The position numbers and the translations under genes are program-made. 64,000 nucleotides of DNA from Stieleria varia (GTDB lineage: Bacteria > Planctomycetota > Planctomycetia > Pirellulales > Pirellulaceae), in the NCBI RefSeq assembly GCF_038443385.1, contig NZ_CP151726.1:1178001-1242000 (forward strand). Reading direction: 5' to 3'. Positions 17,406-25,418 of this stretch are shown here, in pieces; the stretch's first letter is position 1; every line of letters begins with the position of its first letter. Under the pieces are notes generated by a model. That model was not told where the DNA came from and ran no database searches. It saw nothing but the letters and a program-made list of their open reading frames with translations.

Positions 17406-18640
17406 GGCGATTTACCGACTGAAAACGACCTTTTCCATGTAGTCATCGTCCCACCCGGCGGTGAGCCGCCTGTTCTTGACTCCACACTTCGCAGTTTTCT
17501 CTTGCTTGAGCAAGCTTAAGGCCGTCCGTCTAAGCGTGCTGAAGTTCTCGTCACCATGACCTTTGCGAATGCGACATTGGTCTTCGCCAAACGTCACGTC
17601 CAACTGCCAATGACAGCTGTTCTCGATGCCCCAGTGGTTACGCACAGCACAGGCAAACGATTCTCCTTCAAGTGTTTTGCTGAGTATGTAATAACGCACT
17701 GCGATCTCGTCGCCCTTTCGACGTTCCGTGTTGTTGATCGACATACCGATGGCACTGAGATTTTTCCAACGACTGGCGTCTGGAAGATCGCTGGGAACCT
17801 TGCACAAGTAGTAGCTACGCTCATCCACACGTCCGTGATCGGTCTCCTTCGTGTGATGTTCAAACACCTCGATTCGGGCAAAGTCATCCTCAAGATGATC
17901 CAAGAAGAAGGCCTTGATTCCCTCGTGAAGTGTCGGTTGGTTCCCTTTCACTGCCAAGCAATAGTCCGCACCTTCGTCAACGATCTTTGCAGCGATCTCT
18001 GTTTGGCAGCCCATTGCATCAATCGTTACCAAACCTCCGGAAACGTCGATGATTTCCAGCAATTTAGGAATCGCTGTGATCTCGTTGCTCTTCGCATCGA
18101 CCACCGTTTGTCCAAGGCTGATGTGGTTAGCCGTCGCCCATGCACTGACCATGTGGATGGCAGCTTTGCCGGTCGCAGTGTCGTAGCTTCTGCGAAGAGT
18201 CTTGCCGTCGATCGCAATGACTTGGCCATCGGTGATCTTGTGAAGCTGAGTGATCCATTCGAGCAGCATCGGTTCAAACTCTTCAGGTTTGACCGCATTG
18301 AGGATGGCGTTGAAACGATCGTGCGATGGAACTCCTGCGGTCATATCCAGGAACTTGGAGAACCATTCTTTCTTTGTGTTGGCAAACTTAGCGATCGCAA
18401 CGAAATCATCCGCACCAGCGATCACCGCACAGATCGTCATAAAGAGAATATTGACAAGCGGATAAATCGGCTCGCCCGGTCGTGGATCGGAAACGGTATT
18501 AAGTTTTTCAATCAGTGAAGCAGAGCGTTCCATCAAGCCAATCCTGAGCGAGTCGATTCGCCCAGCCACTGCATCTCAGCGACCCAAACACGAATCTTCG
18601 CTCATCTTCGCAAATTACCCAGTGTGGCGCAATCGCCCTG
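17392..18640 (-). mobile_element. Complete ISAs1-family insertion sequence (1249 bp)
   Basis: The ends are inverted repeats, CAGGGCGATTGC on the left and GCAATCGCCCTG on the right, flanked by the 10-bp direct repeat GGCAGCGACC. Length, single transposase gene and 8-10-bp duplication fit the ISAs1 family. The exact duplication and intact transposase indicate a recent, possibly still active, insertion. Confidence 0.92.
17412..18533 (-). CDS. ISAs1-family transposase
   Basis: A 373-residue transposase from ATG 18533 (a GTG at 18569 would add 12 residues). Family motifs are present: DPRPGEPIYPLVNILFM near the start, the first Asp in VIAIDGKTLRRSYD, the second in LVTIDAMGCQTEIA, and the C-terminal NHWGIENSCHWQLDV with the catalytic Glu followed by LRRTALSLLK. 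The frame is intact from end to end, so the enzyme is probably functional. Confidence 0.93.
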   Translation of the reverse strand: MERSASLIEKLNTVSDPRPGEPIYPLVNILFMTICAVIAGADDFVAIAKFANTKKEWFSKFLDMTAGVPSHDRFNAILNAVKPEEFEPMLLEWITQLHKITDGQVIAIDGKTLRRSYDTATGKAAIHMVSAWATANHISLGQTVVDAKSNEITAIPKLLEIIDVSGGLVTIDAMGCQTEIAAKIVDEGADYCLAVKGNQPTLHEGIKAFFLDHLEDDFARIEVFEHHTKETDHGRVDERSYYLCKVPSDLPDASRWKNLSAIGMSINNTERRKGDEIAVRYYILSKTLEGESFACAVRNHWGIENSCHWQLDVTFGEDQCRIRKGHGDENFSTLRRTALSLLKQEKTAKCGVKNRRLTAGWDDDYMEKVVFSR

Positions 18641-19682
18641 GGCAGCGACCACTTCTCCCGTTGCATTGTTCTCATAGACTCGCAGTTTGTAATTTGGTGC
18701 ATCTTCATGAGTAATTTCCTCTCGAAAAAACCAGTTGTTCAACGGAACATTTCCTCGGAAATCTCGCGGATCATCTTGGTAAGTCACGTAGGCAAATTCC
18801 ATGTATAGCCTACCTTCGTCTGCTATACCTTGAGGTACGGCCCTTATCACTTGCTTTGCAACTGTTTCCGGGAGAGATGCGTAGAGGTCGATCAGAATTT
18901 GGCCGAAGACTTGAAAGGCCAAGAAGGGGTTCAGCACTGCAACGACTCCGATCGCAGCACCAATTCCAGCGGCGACAGCTATCGTGTTTGGATTCCCACC
19001 TGCCGAAACTGCGAACGCAGCGCCGGCGATTGCACCTGCGATAGCGCCAACAGCTAGACGCCCGCCTATGCTGAACTTTCCGGTAGGATCTAAGTTGCCA
19101 ATCGGATCCCCATGCACGTAGGCGTATTTGTGCAAACTCTGCGGATCCTGCATATTGCCCGTGTAGGGGTCTAGTCGATTGAATCTGCCGTTGGTCGGGT
19201 TGTAGAACCTTGCTCTTAAATACTGCTGTGATGCTTTGGCGTCGAAGTGTTCTCCGCTGTAGCCGAGCGATGAGAGCCGATTGGTGACGGCGATCGATTG
19301 AGCGACTGCATTGTGCAGCGCGATCATTTCGCCATAGGCGGCGAAGGTGAAGACTTGTGCAATGGTGGCTGCGGTATCGTAGAGGACGCGGACGCTGCCG
19401 TGGCCGTCGTGACCGAAGACGTGGAGTTGGTCATTAGTCACTTGTCCTTGGTCATTTGTGTCGACGACTCGCTGAGTGATTTCATCTTGACCGAACGTGT
19501 AGTCGATCGTTTTGACTACGTTGCCTTGGTCGTCGTACGTCGTCTCACGGATCGTTTGGGTGTAGCCGGTGTGGTTGTGGTGATCGGCTAAGAACGAGGT
19601 TTCAGACTTCACGCTCCAGGTTTCAGTGGTGGGGTCAGCGGAGAGCGACGTGCCGTCTTCAGTTAGCAGATTGTCATCATCT
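18602..19682 (-). pseudogene. Rhs repeat protein, 5'-truncated, with toxin linker
   Basis: The 5' part of the broken toxin gene. It contains YD-repeat sequence (ETTYDDQGNVVKTIDYTF), the hyperconserved end of the Rhs core (YLRARFYNPTNGRFNRLDPY, then YAYVHGDPIGNLDPTG), a hydrophobic Ala/Gly-rich segment (about 60 residues), and the first strand of the lipase domain (FAYVTYQDDPRDF; KLRVYENNATGEVVAA). Bases below 18641 belong to the IS. On its 5' side the frame runs straight into the REP-like end of the RAYT element at 19683; no Rhs sequence is found beyond it, so the large N-terminal cage is gone. Confidence 0.85.
18641..18650 (+). repeat. ISAs1 target-site duplication, right
   Basis: GGCAGCGACC, identical to 17382-17391. 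Confidence 0.9.
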
Positions 19683-20457
19683 AAGGGGTCAGGCCTCTTT
19701 GTTGGGATTTTCCGGGAACCGGACCCGCTTTCGGCCCTTCGGTCGCATGGTCGATTCCAGATGAAGACGGCGGGCAATGCGTTCAACCCAACCCTCATCG
19801 CCCAGCGGCTTGCCACGTTGGGCCGACAGGCGGCACGCGGCCAATTCTTCGTCGCTGAGGCATTGATTGACTCGCTCGGTCCAACGGGGAAGCCGCGATT
19901 TCGGCCAGCGCGAAAGCAGGTTCGGATCCGGAGCGTGCAGCCAGTGCCATAGCGATCCCCAACGCCAGTCCTCCGCTCGCTCGACCAAACCCGCTCGCAA
20001 CGCGTTGCGTTCGACGTACCGGCAAACCACGAAAAAATGCTCATCGTCTTGGATCGGAAAGCTCTTGTATCGTTGTTGATAAACATGTCCCGTGCCGCCG
20101 GTGTGGTAGTGCGAATGATACCGCATCGTGTGCGTTCCTCCGACCCACGCCATGAATCGACTCATCTCCCCATCGACCAACGGTCGCAGAACCAGATGGT
20201 AGTGGTTGGGCATCAACTGGAAGGAATACAACTCGATTTGGTGAATTTGCAACGCTTCATGCAGGATCCACTCGAAAGCAGCGTAGTCGGCATCTTTGTG
20301 AAAAATCGTCGCTCGCAAGTTGCCGCGATTCAGCGCGTGATACAAACCGCCCGCTTCATCGGCACGTGGTGGTCGGGGCATGGAAAGGTTCTCCGAAAAG
20401 GGACGTTTGACACAGCGTAACCTGCGAAGAACCAAAAACAAAGAGGCCTGACCCCTT
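19683..20457 (-). mobile_element. RAYT element bounded by inverted REP-like ends
   Basis: AAGGGGTCAGGCCTCTTTG at 19683-19701 is repeated in perfect inversion at 20439-20457. Only the RAYT gene lies between. The same motif with one or two changed bases forms the hairpin at 30792-30849. Confidence 0.8.
19689..20381 (-). CDS. REP-associated tyrosine transposase (RAYT, Y1/HUH)
   Basis: A 230-residue Y1-type transposase. It opens MPRPPRADEAGGLYHALNRG, has the HUH metal motif in LMPNHYHLVLRP, and the region with the catalytic Tyr in VVCRYVERNALRAGLV, followed by DWRWGSLW. RAYTs cut and join single-stranded REP palindromes. ATG 20381 is chosen since homology starts there and GGAG lies upstream. The last codons and the TGA stop (NKEA-stop) lie inside the left REP-like end, so element end and gene end are the same sequence. 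The gene looks intact. Confidence 0.92.
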   Translation of the reverse strand: MPRPPRADEAGGLYHALNRGNLRATIFHKDADYAAFEWILHEALQIHQIELYSFQLMPNHYHLVLRPLVDGEMSRFMAWVGGTHTMRYHSHYHTGGTGHVYQQRYKSFPIQDDEHFFVVCRYVERNALRAGLVERAEDWRWGSLWHWLHAPDPNLLSRWPKSRLPRWTERVNQCLSDEELAACRLSAQRGKPLGDEGWVERIARRLHLESTMRPKGRKRVRFPENPNKEA

Positions 20458-20459
20458 TG

Positions 20460-20686
20460 ATTTCCCCACCGCCCGCGAATCGCCAAAGGCGATTCGCGGG
20501 CGGTGGGGAAGTGAATGCGTTTGTGTTGAGGGTAGCTGCCAGTTGTTGCTCCGAACCGGGGCAAGCCCGGCGGAAGCAAAGAATCCATCTTGCGTCGACC
20601 GTGAATGCCGCCAGCTGCAACCTTTTACAGCCCGGCTTTCGGCAGCCAAGCGTCCCCAAAACTACCTCCGTCCCATTTTCTCGTCC
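20460..20686. repeat. 228-bp dispersed repeat, copy 2
   Basis: About 94 percent identical by eye to 15063-15290, including the palindrome with 23-base arms (20462-20484 and 20488-20510; loop AAA instead of TTG). It abuts the right end of the RAYT element. The last 20 bases are immediately repeated (GTCCCATTTTCTCGTCC twice). Confidence 0.88.
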
Positions 20687-20705
20687 GTCCCATTTTCTCG
20701 TCCCT

Positions 20706-20761
20706 TTCGACTCGGAGAGTCGAACAACAGTCGCTCGATTTTCCATATCGATAGCGTGCCC
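20706..20761. repeat. Dispersed intergenic repeat (TCGACTCGGAGAGTCGA family)
   Basis: The run from TTCGACTCGGAGAGTCGAAC to GATAGCGTGCCC matches 47117-47176 with a few changes, and its middle part matches 13794-13822. Non-coding spacer repeat with a small inner palindrome. Confidence 0.6.
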
Positions 20762-20834
20762 TTCGCAACGTCTTGCCCGTATTTCGTCATGCAGAGCATG
20801 ACCTACAAATACTAGAGCCGTCGTCGATTTTTAA

Positions 20835-20892
20835 CGTGGGGCAGATTTGCAACCTGCCGATGGAGAGAGGCAGGTTACAAACCTGCCCCACG
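20835..20892. repeat. Hairpin with 24-bp arms between the island and dsbD
   Basis: Arms 20835-20858 (starts CGTGGGGCAGATTTGC) and 20869-20892 pair with two mismatches. It lies 10 bases beyond the dsbD stop codon on the minus-strand reading, so it could end dsbD transcripts, although it lacks a T-run. Confidence 0.65.
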
Positions 20893-20901
20893 TCACGGAC
20901 A

Positions 20902-23697
20902 CTACTTGCGCACTGCGACTTTATCGACGCTCGGGCCGGCAGCTTCCAATGCGTTCAGGACGCCTTTCTGGGTGACGATGTCACGCAGGATGATTGGCTT
21001 GTCGGGCGTGGCACCGGGATAGATCGCCAGCAGCGGAATCGACTTGCTGTTCAACTCGTCCAGCTTGTTCTTGATCGTCTTGTCACGATCTGTCCAATCG
21101 GCCAGCATCGGGATCGCATCGAGTTCTTTGATCCGCTGCAAAGTGGTCTCGGTGTCGATCGCGGTTCGTGAGTTGAAAATGCAATTGACGCACCATTTGG
21201 CGGTGAAGTCCAGCATCACCGTCTTGCCTTCGGCTTGCAGCTGCTCCAAGCGAGCGGGATTGAAGGGTTCCCACTGGATGTGTTCACCGGCGACATATTG
21301 AATGGCATTTCCGGTGGCACCTGCTACAACGATCGGCGGCTTGGTTGCCAGATAGGAGAACGAGAGAATCCCAATCAGGATGGCCGACGCAATCCCGCTT
21401 CCCCAGGCGAGCAAACGCTTGTTGATGGTTTCCCACGCGGGGACTTTGCCGATGATCCAGCAACCGAACCAGACGCCGATCAAGGCGACGAACACGGGGA
21501 GCTTTTCACCGTCACTGAACTGATTAAAAAAGTAAGCCACGGTGGCCAGGAACAGGAACGCCAGGAATTCTTTCAGCGTCACCATCCAGTCGCCCGGTTT
21601 GGGCAGGAAACGGATCAGGCTGGGGAAGATGCCCAGCACGACGTACGGCGACGCCATCCCCAGCCCGACGGTCATCATCACCAGCATGGTGGCCATCGGG
21701 GAGAGCGTGGTGGTGAATCCAAGGACGATCCCCAACAAGGGACCGCTACACGGGGTCGCCATCACGGTGGTGAATGCGCCCTTGAAAAACGCCCCCGTCA
21801 GACCTTCTCGGCTCTGCAGTTCCTGAGAAGTTTTGCCGGCAGCCATTCCAGGCGCGGGGATCTCCCATACACCGAGGTAACTCAGCGCTAGTGCAAAGAT
21901 GCCCAGCGTCAGCCCCAGTCGGACCGGCCAGTAGGTGAATTGTTCGCCCCAGGAAAATGAGAGGAACACAGCCAGAACGGTCAACAACGCAAAGATCAGC
22001 AGAATACCGCCGACGTACGCCAAGTTGAGCAGCAGCACTCGCTTGCGATCCTCACCGGCTTGCGAAACAAAGCTCATGACTTTCAGCCCCACCACGGGCA
22101 ACACGCATGGCATCAGGTTCAAGATCAAGCCGCCGACGAATGCAAAGGCCAACATGGCGGGCAGTCCGAAGCGGTTGACGAAGGCGTTGATGGAAGCCTG
22201 CAAGCCCATCGACTGAGTGCCGGCGTCGTTGCCGTCGTCAACGAGCGTGGTCCGCGGAGCGTCCGCGATGGCGACCTTCGGCTCTCTATCTTGGTTGTCC
22301 ACGGAAGCCTGCGCGGTGGTGTCGGGCGTCGTCGAATCAGGAGAGGACGGACCCGACGGCATCGAGTCTGGTGTCTGATCGGTCGGCGTCGTGGCGTCTG
22401 TCGGCGGGACGGACTGATCCACCCATTTCGTCGCACCGGCCAGTTCCATCGCTGCGTCGGAATCGGCCGCCGTCAACTGCACGGCTTGGGGAGTCGCATC
22501 GGTGGCGTCGCCCACCGTGATCGTGGCCGCGAACTTCAACGCCTCGGGGACCATGCAGGAACCCTCGTTGCAGGCTTGGTAGGCGATCATCCCGGTGACG
22601 GGAAACTCACCTGTCGCGTGACCGGCGGGCACCTGAATCGGCAGGGTCCAGGTCACGGTGCCTTCGTGAATACTCACAGCGGGCAATCCGATATCCGGAA
22701 CGCCCGGTGGCAACTTGGGCTTGTTGGTGATGACTTCTTGATCGGGCTCAGGCCGCATCACACGCAAGCCACTCTTTTCGGTGACGACGAAGTTCGTTGC
22801 GGATTTGGCATCATCGATCGCGGCGGCGTAAACGTGGAAAGTCTCATCAGGGGTGGCCATGAACCGCAGAAATCCGGTTTCACCGGCAGCAATAGACGCT
22901 GACGTCCATGCTTTCCACTCGACCTGATAGTCCTCATTACGGAACGCCGGCAGATCGGCGATCGCCGGGTCCGCATCCGCTGAGGGACCGCCACCGACTT
23001 GATCTTGCCACGCTCGCAGCAGATCGGCCGAGGAGTCGCCGCCTGGAGTCAGGCCGGCGCCGGGCAAGAAGCCCGAACTTGGCAACATGCCGGGCATCGA
23101 GCCGGTAGATTGCGGCTTGTCCGTCAAGGACGCCGAGACGGGCGCGGGTGTATCTGCGGCGGGAGGCTTACCGGCGAAGTTTGCCGAAAGTGTCACGTCG
23201 ATCGGGACGCAGGTTCCGGTCTTGCACGCCAACGCCGCAACCGTGACCGCGATATCACTTTGGAAATCGGTCGGCAATTCGATCGGCGCCGTCCAAGCCA
23301 CCGTGCCGCTATGCTCTTCGATCGTCACATCTTTGTAGATGTCCGACACGCTCTTGTCCGGTTCCGAATCCGCGACGAACTTTCCGGTCAGCTTCACCGT
23401 GTCCGGCCCACTGATGGACAACACCGTCGGCGATGGCCCCGCAGGATCTTGCGTGACGGAGTACACATGCCAAGGTTTGTTCAGCGTCGCCTCGACGACC
23501 AACTGTCCTTTGCCCTCGGCAGCGTAGTACTTGGCCGACCATGAGGCCGGCTCGCCGCCATTGTCGCCGAATCCTCCCAGGGTGACGCTGGGAAAGACGT
23601 TGCCGCTGAAATCGTCCTGGGCAATGGAGATCCCGGGCATCACCATTGCGAAGGCGACGGTGAGCAAGGAGACGAGGAGTCGTTTTGGTGTTGTCAT
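20902..23697 (-). CDS. dsbD: Thiol:disulfide interchange protein DsbD, double N-terminal domain
   Basis: A 931-residue protein. After a signal peptide (MTTPKRLLVSLLTVAF...SIAQ) come two DsbD-alpha-like domains, each with a cysteine pair: ALACKTGTCVP (about residue 155) and YQACNEGSCMVP (about 375). A Pro/Thr/Ser-rich linker leads to the membrane core with the conserved cysteines in NLMPCVLPVVGLK and MATPCSGPLLG, and a C-terminal thioredoxin-like domain with FTAKWCVNC (835-839). DsbD carries electrons from cytoplasmic thioredoxin to periplasmic partners. Having two N-terminal domains instead of one is the unusual feature. Gene spacing to the upstream kinase-like gene is 74 bases on the same strand. 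Confidence 0.9.
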   Translation of the reverse strand: MTTPKRLLVSLLTVAFAMVMPGISIAQDDFSGNVFPSVTLGGFGDNGGEPASWSAKYYAAEGKGQLVVEATLNKPWHVYSVTQDPAGPSPTVLSISGPDTVKLTGKFVADSEPDKSVSDIYKDVTIEEHSGTVAWTAPIELPTDFQSDIAVTVAALACKTGTCVPIDVTLSANFAGKPPAADTPAPVSASLTDKPQSTGSMPGMLPSSGFLPGAGLTPGGDSSADLLRAWQDQVGGGPSADADPAIADLPAFRNEDYQVEWKAWTSASIAAGETGFLRFMATPDETFHVYAAAIDDAKSATNFVVTEKSGLRVMRPEPDQEVITNKPKLPPGVPDIGLPAVSIHEGTVTWTLPIQVPAGHATGEFPVTGMIAYQACNEGSCMVPEALKFAATITVGDATDATPQAVQLTAADSDAAMELAGATKWVDQSVPPTDATTPTDQTPDSMPSGPSSPDSTTPDTTAQASVDNQDREPKVAIADAPRTTLVDDGNDAGTQSMGLQASINAFVNRFGLPAMLAFAFVGGLILNLMPCVLPVVGLKVMSFVSQAGEDRKRVLLLNLAYVGGILLIFALLTVLAVFLSFSWGEQFTYWPVRLGLTLGIFALALSYLGVWEIPAPGMAAGKTSQELQSREGLTGAFFKGAFTTVMATPCSGPLLGIVLGFTTTLSPMATMLVMMTVGLGMASPYVVLGIFPSLIRFLPKPGDWMVTLKEFLAFLFLATVAYFFNQFSDGEKLPVFVALIGVWFGCWIIGKVPAWETINKRLLAWGSGIASAILIGILSFSYLATKPPIVVAGATGNAIQYVAGEHIQWEPFNPARLEQLQAEGKTVMLDFTAKWCVNCIFNSRTAIDTETTLQRIKELDAIPMLADWTDRDKTIKNKLDELNSKSIPLLAIYPGATPDKPIILRDIVTQKGVLNALEAAGPSVDKVAVRK

Positions 23698-23771
23698 GGC
23701 TTTCTATGTCAAGGAATCGACTTGCCGAATTCTACTTGTCGGGCAAAACGAGCGTCAATGTTCACGCATCG

Positions 23772-24854
23772 TCAGGCAAAGCCGTCGCGGGGACGGGTGG
23801 TGAGCTGATCCAGCAACTCGCCAATGCGTTTGGCGACCTGCTGTGGCACCGGAAACGTACGTGATTCTACCAGGAGCCAAACCACCCAGTTTGCCAGGCT
23901 GATAAAGATGCTGGATTTAGCCAACGCAAAAACCAGCTCCCGAAACTCGGGGGCAGCCATCTGGGCGACCTGGGCATCAGAGAATGACGTTTGATCCACA
24001 TAGCCCGCCAGGGTCGCCCTCCAGATTTCGTCGCTTTGACACGGCCATTGGGGAAAGCTGGTGACCCAGCGGCTCAGATCCGACGCCGGTGTATCAACCC
24101 GAATGGCATCAAAATCCAAGATCGCCGTCGCCCGAACCCCCAAATGATCCGTCCCGAAATCAAATAAAACATGCTCACGATGCACATCCCGCAGCACATA
24201 TTGCGTGGATACGGCAAGGTCTTGATAGCATTTCAGCTCGTTTCGGGTTTCGTCAGCCGCTCGCATCCCGTTCAGCCCCAGCCAGTGGGTCGCTTGTTCC
24301 AGCGGCGGAACCAACTCGCTGGGCACGCGACCGGGGAGCGACTGAGGAATCGTACGAGTCATGTCGCCACGCAAGAGCGTGTTCAGTTCTTCAAGACGCT
24401 TCAGTCGTGATCGGACGGCCAGACAGGGCTGCAAAGTTTGACCGATCGACGCGGCTGCGACATGAAAACGTCCGATCGCGTTGCCTCCCACACCGATCTC
24501 TCCGATCGTTGCATCGGGCTTCAAAGGTCGTCCGGGCATCCACTGGGCCAGCTCCCAAATCCTGTTTCGCGAGTCGGCCCAGAACGTCGCTCCGCTGCCG
24601 TCGATCGGAACGTAACGCGGAACAAGCTTGCATCCGTTGTCTCTCACCCGTGAGACCACACGATGGACTTCGGCAACCCGTCGGGCCAACGTCGTTACGG
24701 GCCACGCTCTCAAGGCGAATACTGGCTCTGCTTTTGAAAGACAACAATAGACAGACGCACCGCTCATCCCCGGAGTCGCACACTGTGTCTCGTCGACCGC
24801 ATGGAACTCTCTCAATCGCGTGGCGATGAAAGCAGGGATGTTCGGATCGATCAT
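23772..24854 (-). CDS. Aminoglycoside-phosphotransferase-fold protein
   Basis: A 360-residue APH/choline-kinase-fold protein. The catalytic loop appears as VLRDVHREHVLFDF, in which the catalytic Asp is kept but the usual metal-binding Asn is His, and the second metal motif as AILDFDAIRVDTPASDL. Its ATG overlaps the tsaE stop by 4 bases. In many bacteria tsaE is followed by a sugar kinase of this fold (AmgK, N-acetylmuramate kinase); that context makes a sugar-kinase role thinkable, but the divergent loop argues for caution. Substrate unknown. Confidence 0.75.
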   Translation of the reverse strand: MIDPNIPAFIATRLREFHAVDETQCATPGMSGASVYCCLSKAEPVFALRAWPVTTLARRVAEVHRVVSRVRDNGCKLVPRYVPIDGSGATFWADSRNRIWELAQWMPGRPLKPDATIGEIGVGGNAIGRFHVAAASIGQTLQPCLAVRSRLKRLEELNTLLRGDMTRTIPQSLPGRVPSELVPPLEQATHWLGLNGMRAADETRNELKCYQDLAVSTQYVLRDVHREHVLFDFGTDHLGVRATAILDFDAIRVDTPASDLSRWVTSFPQWPCQSDEIWRATLAGYVDQTSFSDAQVAQMAAPEFRELVFALAKSSIFISLANWVVWLLVESRTFPVPQQVAKRIGELLDQLTTRPRDGFA

Positions 24855-25396
24855 TCGGCCGATTGATCCCGTTCATCCACGAGTCGTAGATACTGACGTT
24901 GCAACTTCTGAAACGTTTCGTCGAACCGCACAGACGCCGACGCAAAACGTAGAGACCTAAGATCGTCGGCGTTGCCACTTGCCGAGTCGGCATCAAAGTC
25001 GATGTGAATCCAGATGGTTTGACGGGGCATCATCGATTCGACGCGATCGGCCCATTCGATCAGCGTCCACGCTTGGGGATCGTCCATCAACTCTTCGACA
25101 CCCAACTCCAAGAACTCGTCTTCGTCTGCGATGCGATAGACGTCCATGTGGTGCAGCGTGATCGGTCCCGAAGCGATGGACGCGTCGTAGCTATTGAGCA
25201 GCGTGAACGTCGGGCTCGTTACGTCGCCTGCATCCACGCCGGTCGCCGCGGCGATCTGTTGAACCAGTGTCGTCTTGCCGGCGCCGAGCGTACCCACCAA
25301 ACCGAACGTGACTCCCGCAGGAATCGTGCGAGTCATCGCTTGGGCAAGTGATGAGATCGCGTTCAGATTCAAGCCACGTAGTTCCAGTGTTTGCAT
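24851..25396 (-). CDS. tsaE: tRNA threonylcarbamoyladenosine synthesis ATPase TsaE
   Basis: A 181-residue P-loop ATPase with VGTLGAGKTTLVQQI, SPTFTLLNSY, HHMDVYRIADEDEF and LIEWADRV, all characteristic of TsaE, which works with TsaB and TsaD on the t6A37 modification of tRNA. About 30 residues longer than typical at the C terminus. It lies 22 bases downstream of the secreted SHD1-like gene and overlaps the kinase-fold gene. Confidence 0.92.
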   Translation of the reverse strand: MQTLELRGLNLNAISSLAQAMTRTIPAGVTFGLVGTLGAGKTTLVQQIAAATGVDAGDVTSPTFTLLNSYDASIASGPITLHHMDVYRIADEDEFLELGVEELMDDPQAWTLIEWADRVESMMPRQTIWIHIDFDADSASGNADDLRSLRFASASVRFDETFQKLQRQYLRLVDERDQSAE

Positions 25397-25418
25397 CGTT
25401 CCGTCGCCGGGATGGTGA

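Noticed and set aside
17556..18518. Open frame of 320 codons antisense to the ISAs1 transposase
   Set aside because: The transposase on the minus strand has all catalytic motifs; the opposite frame has none.
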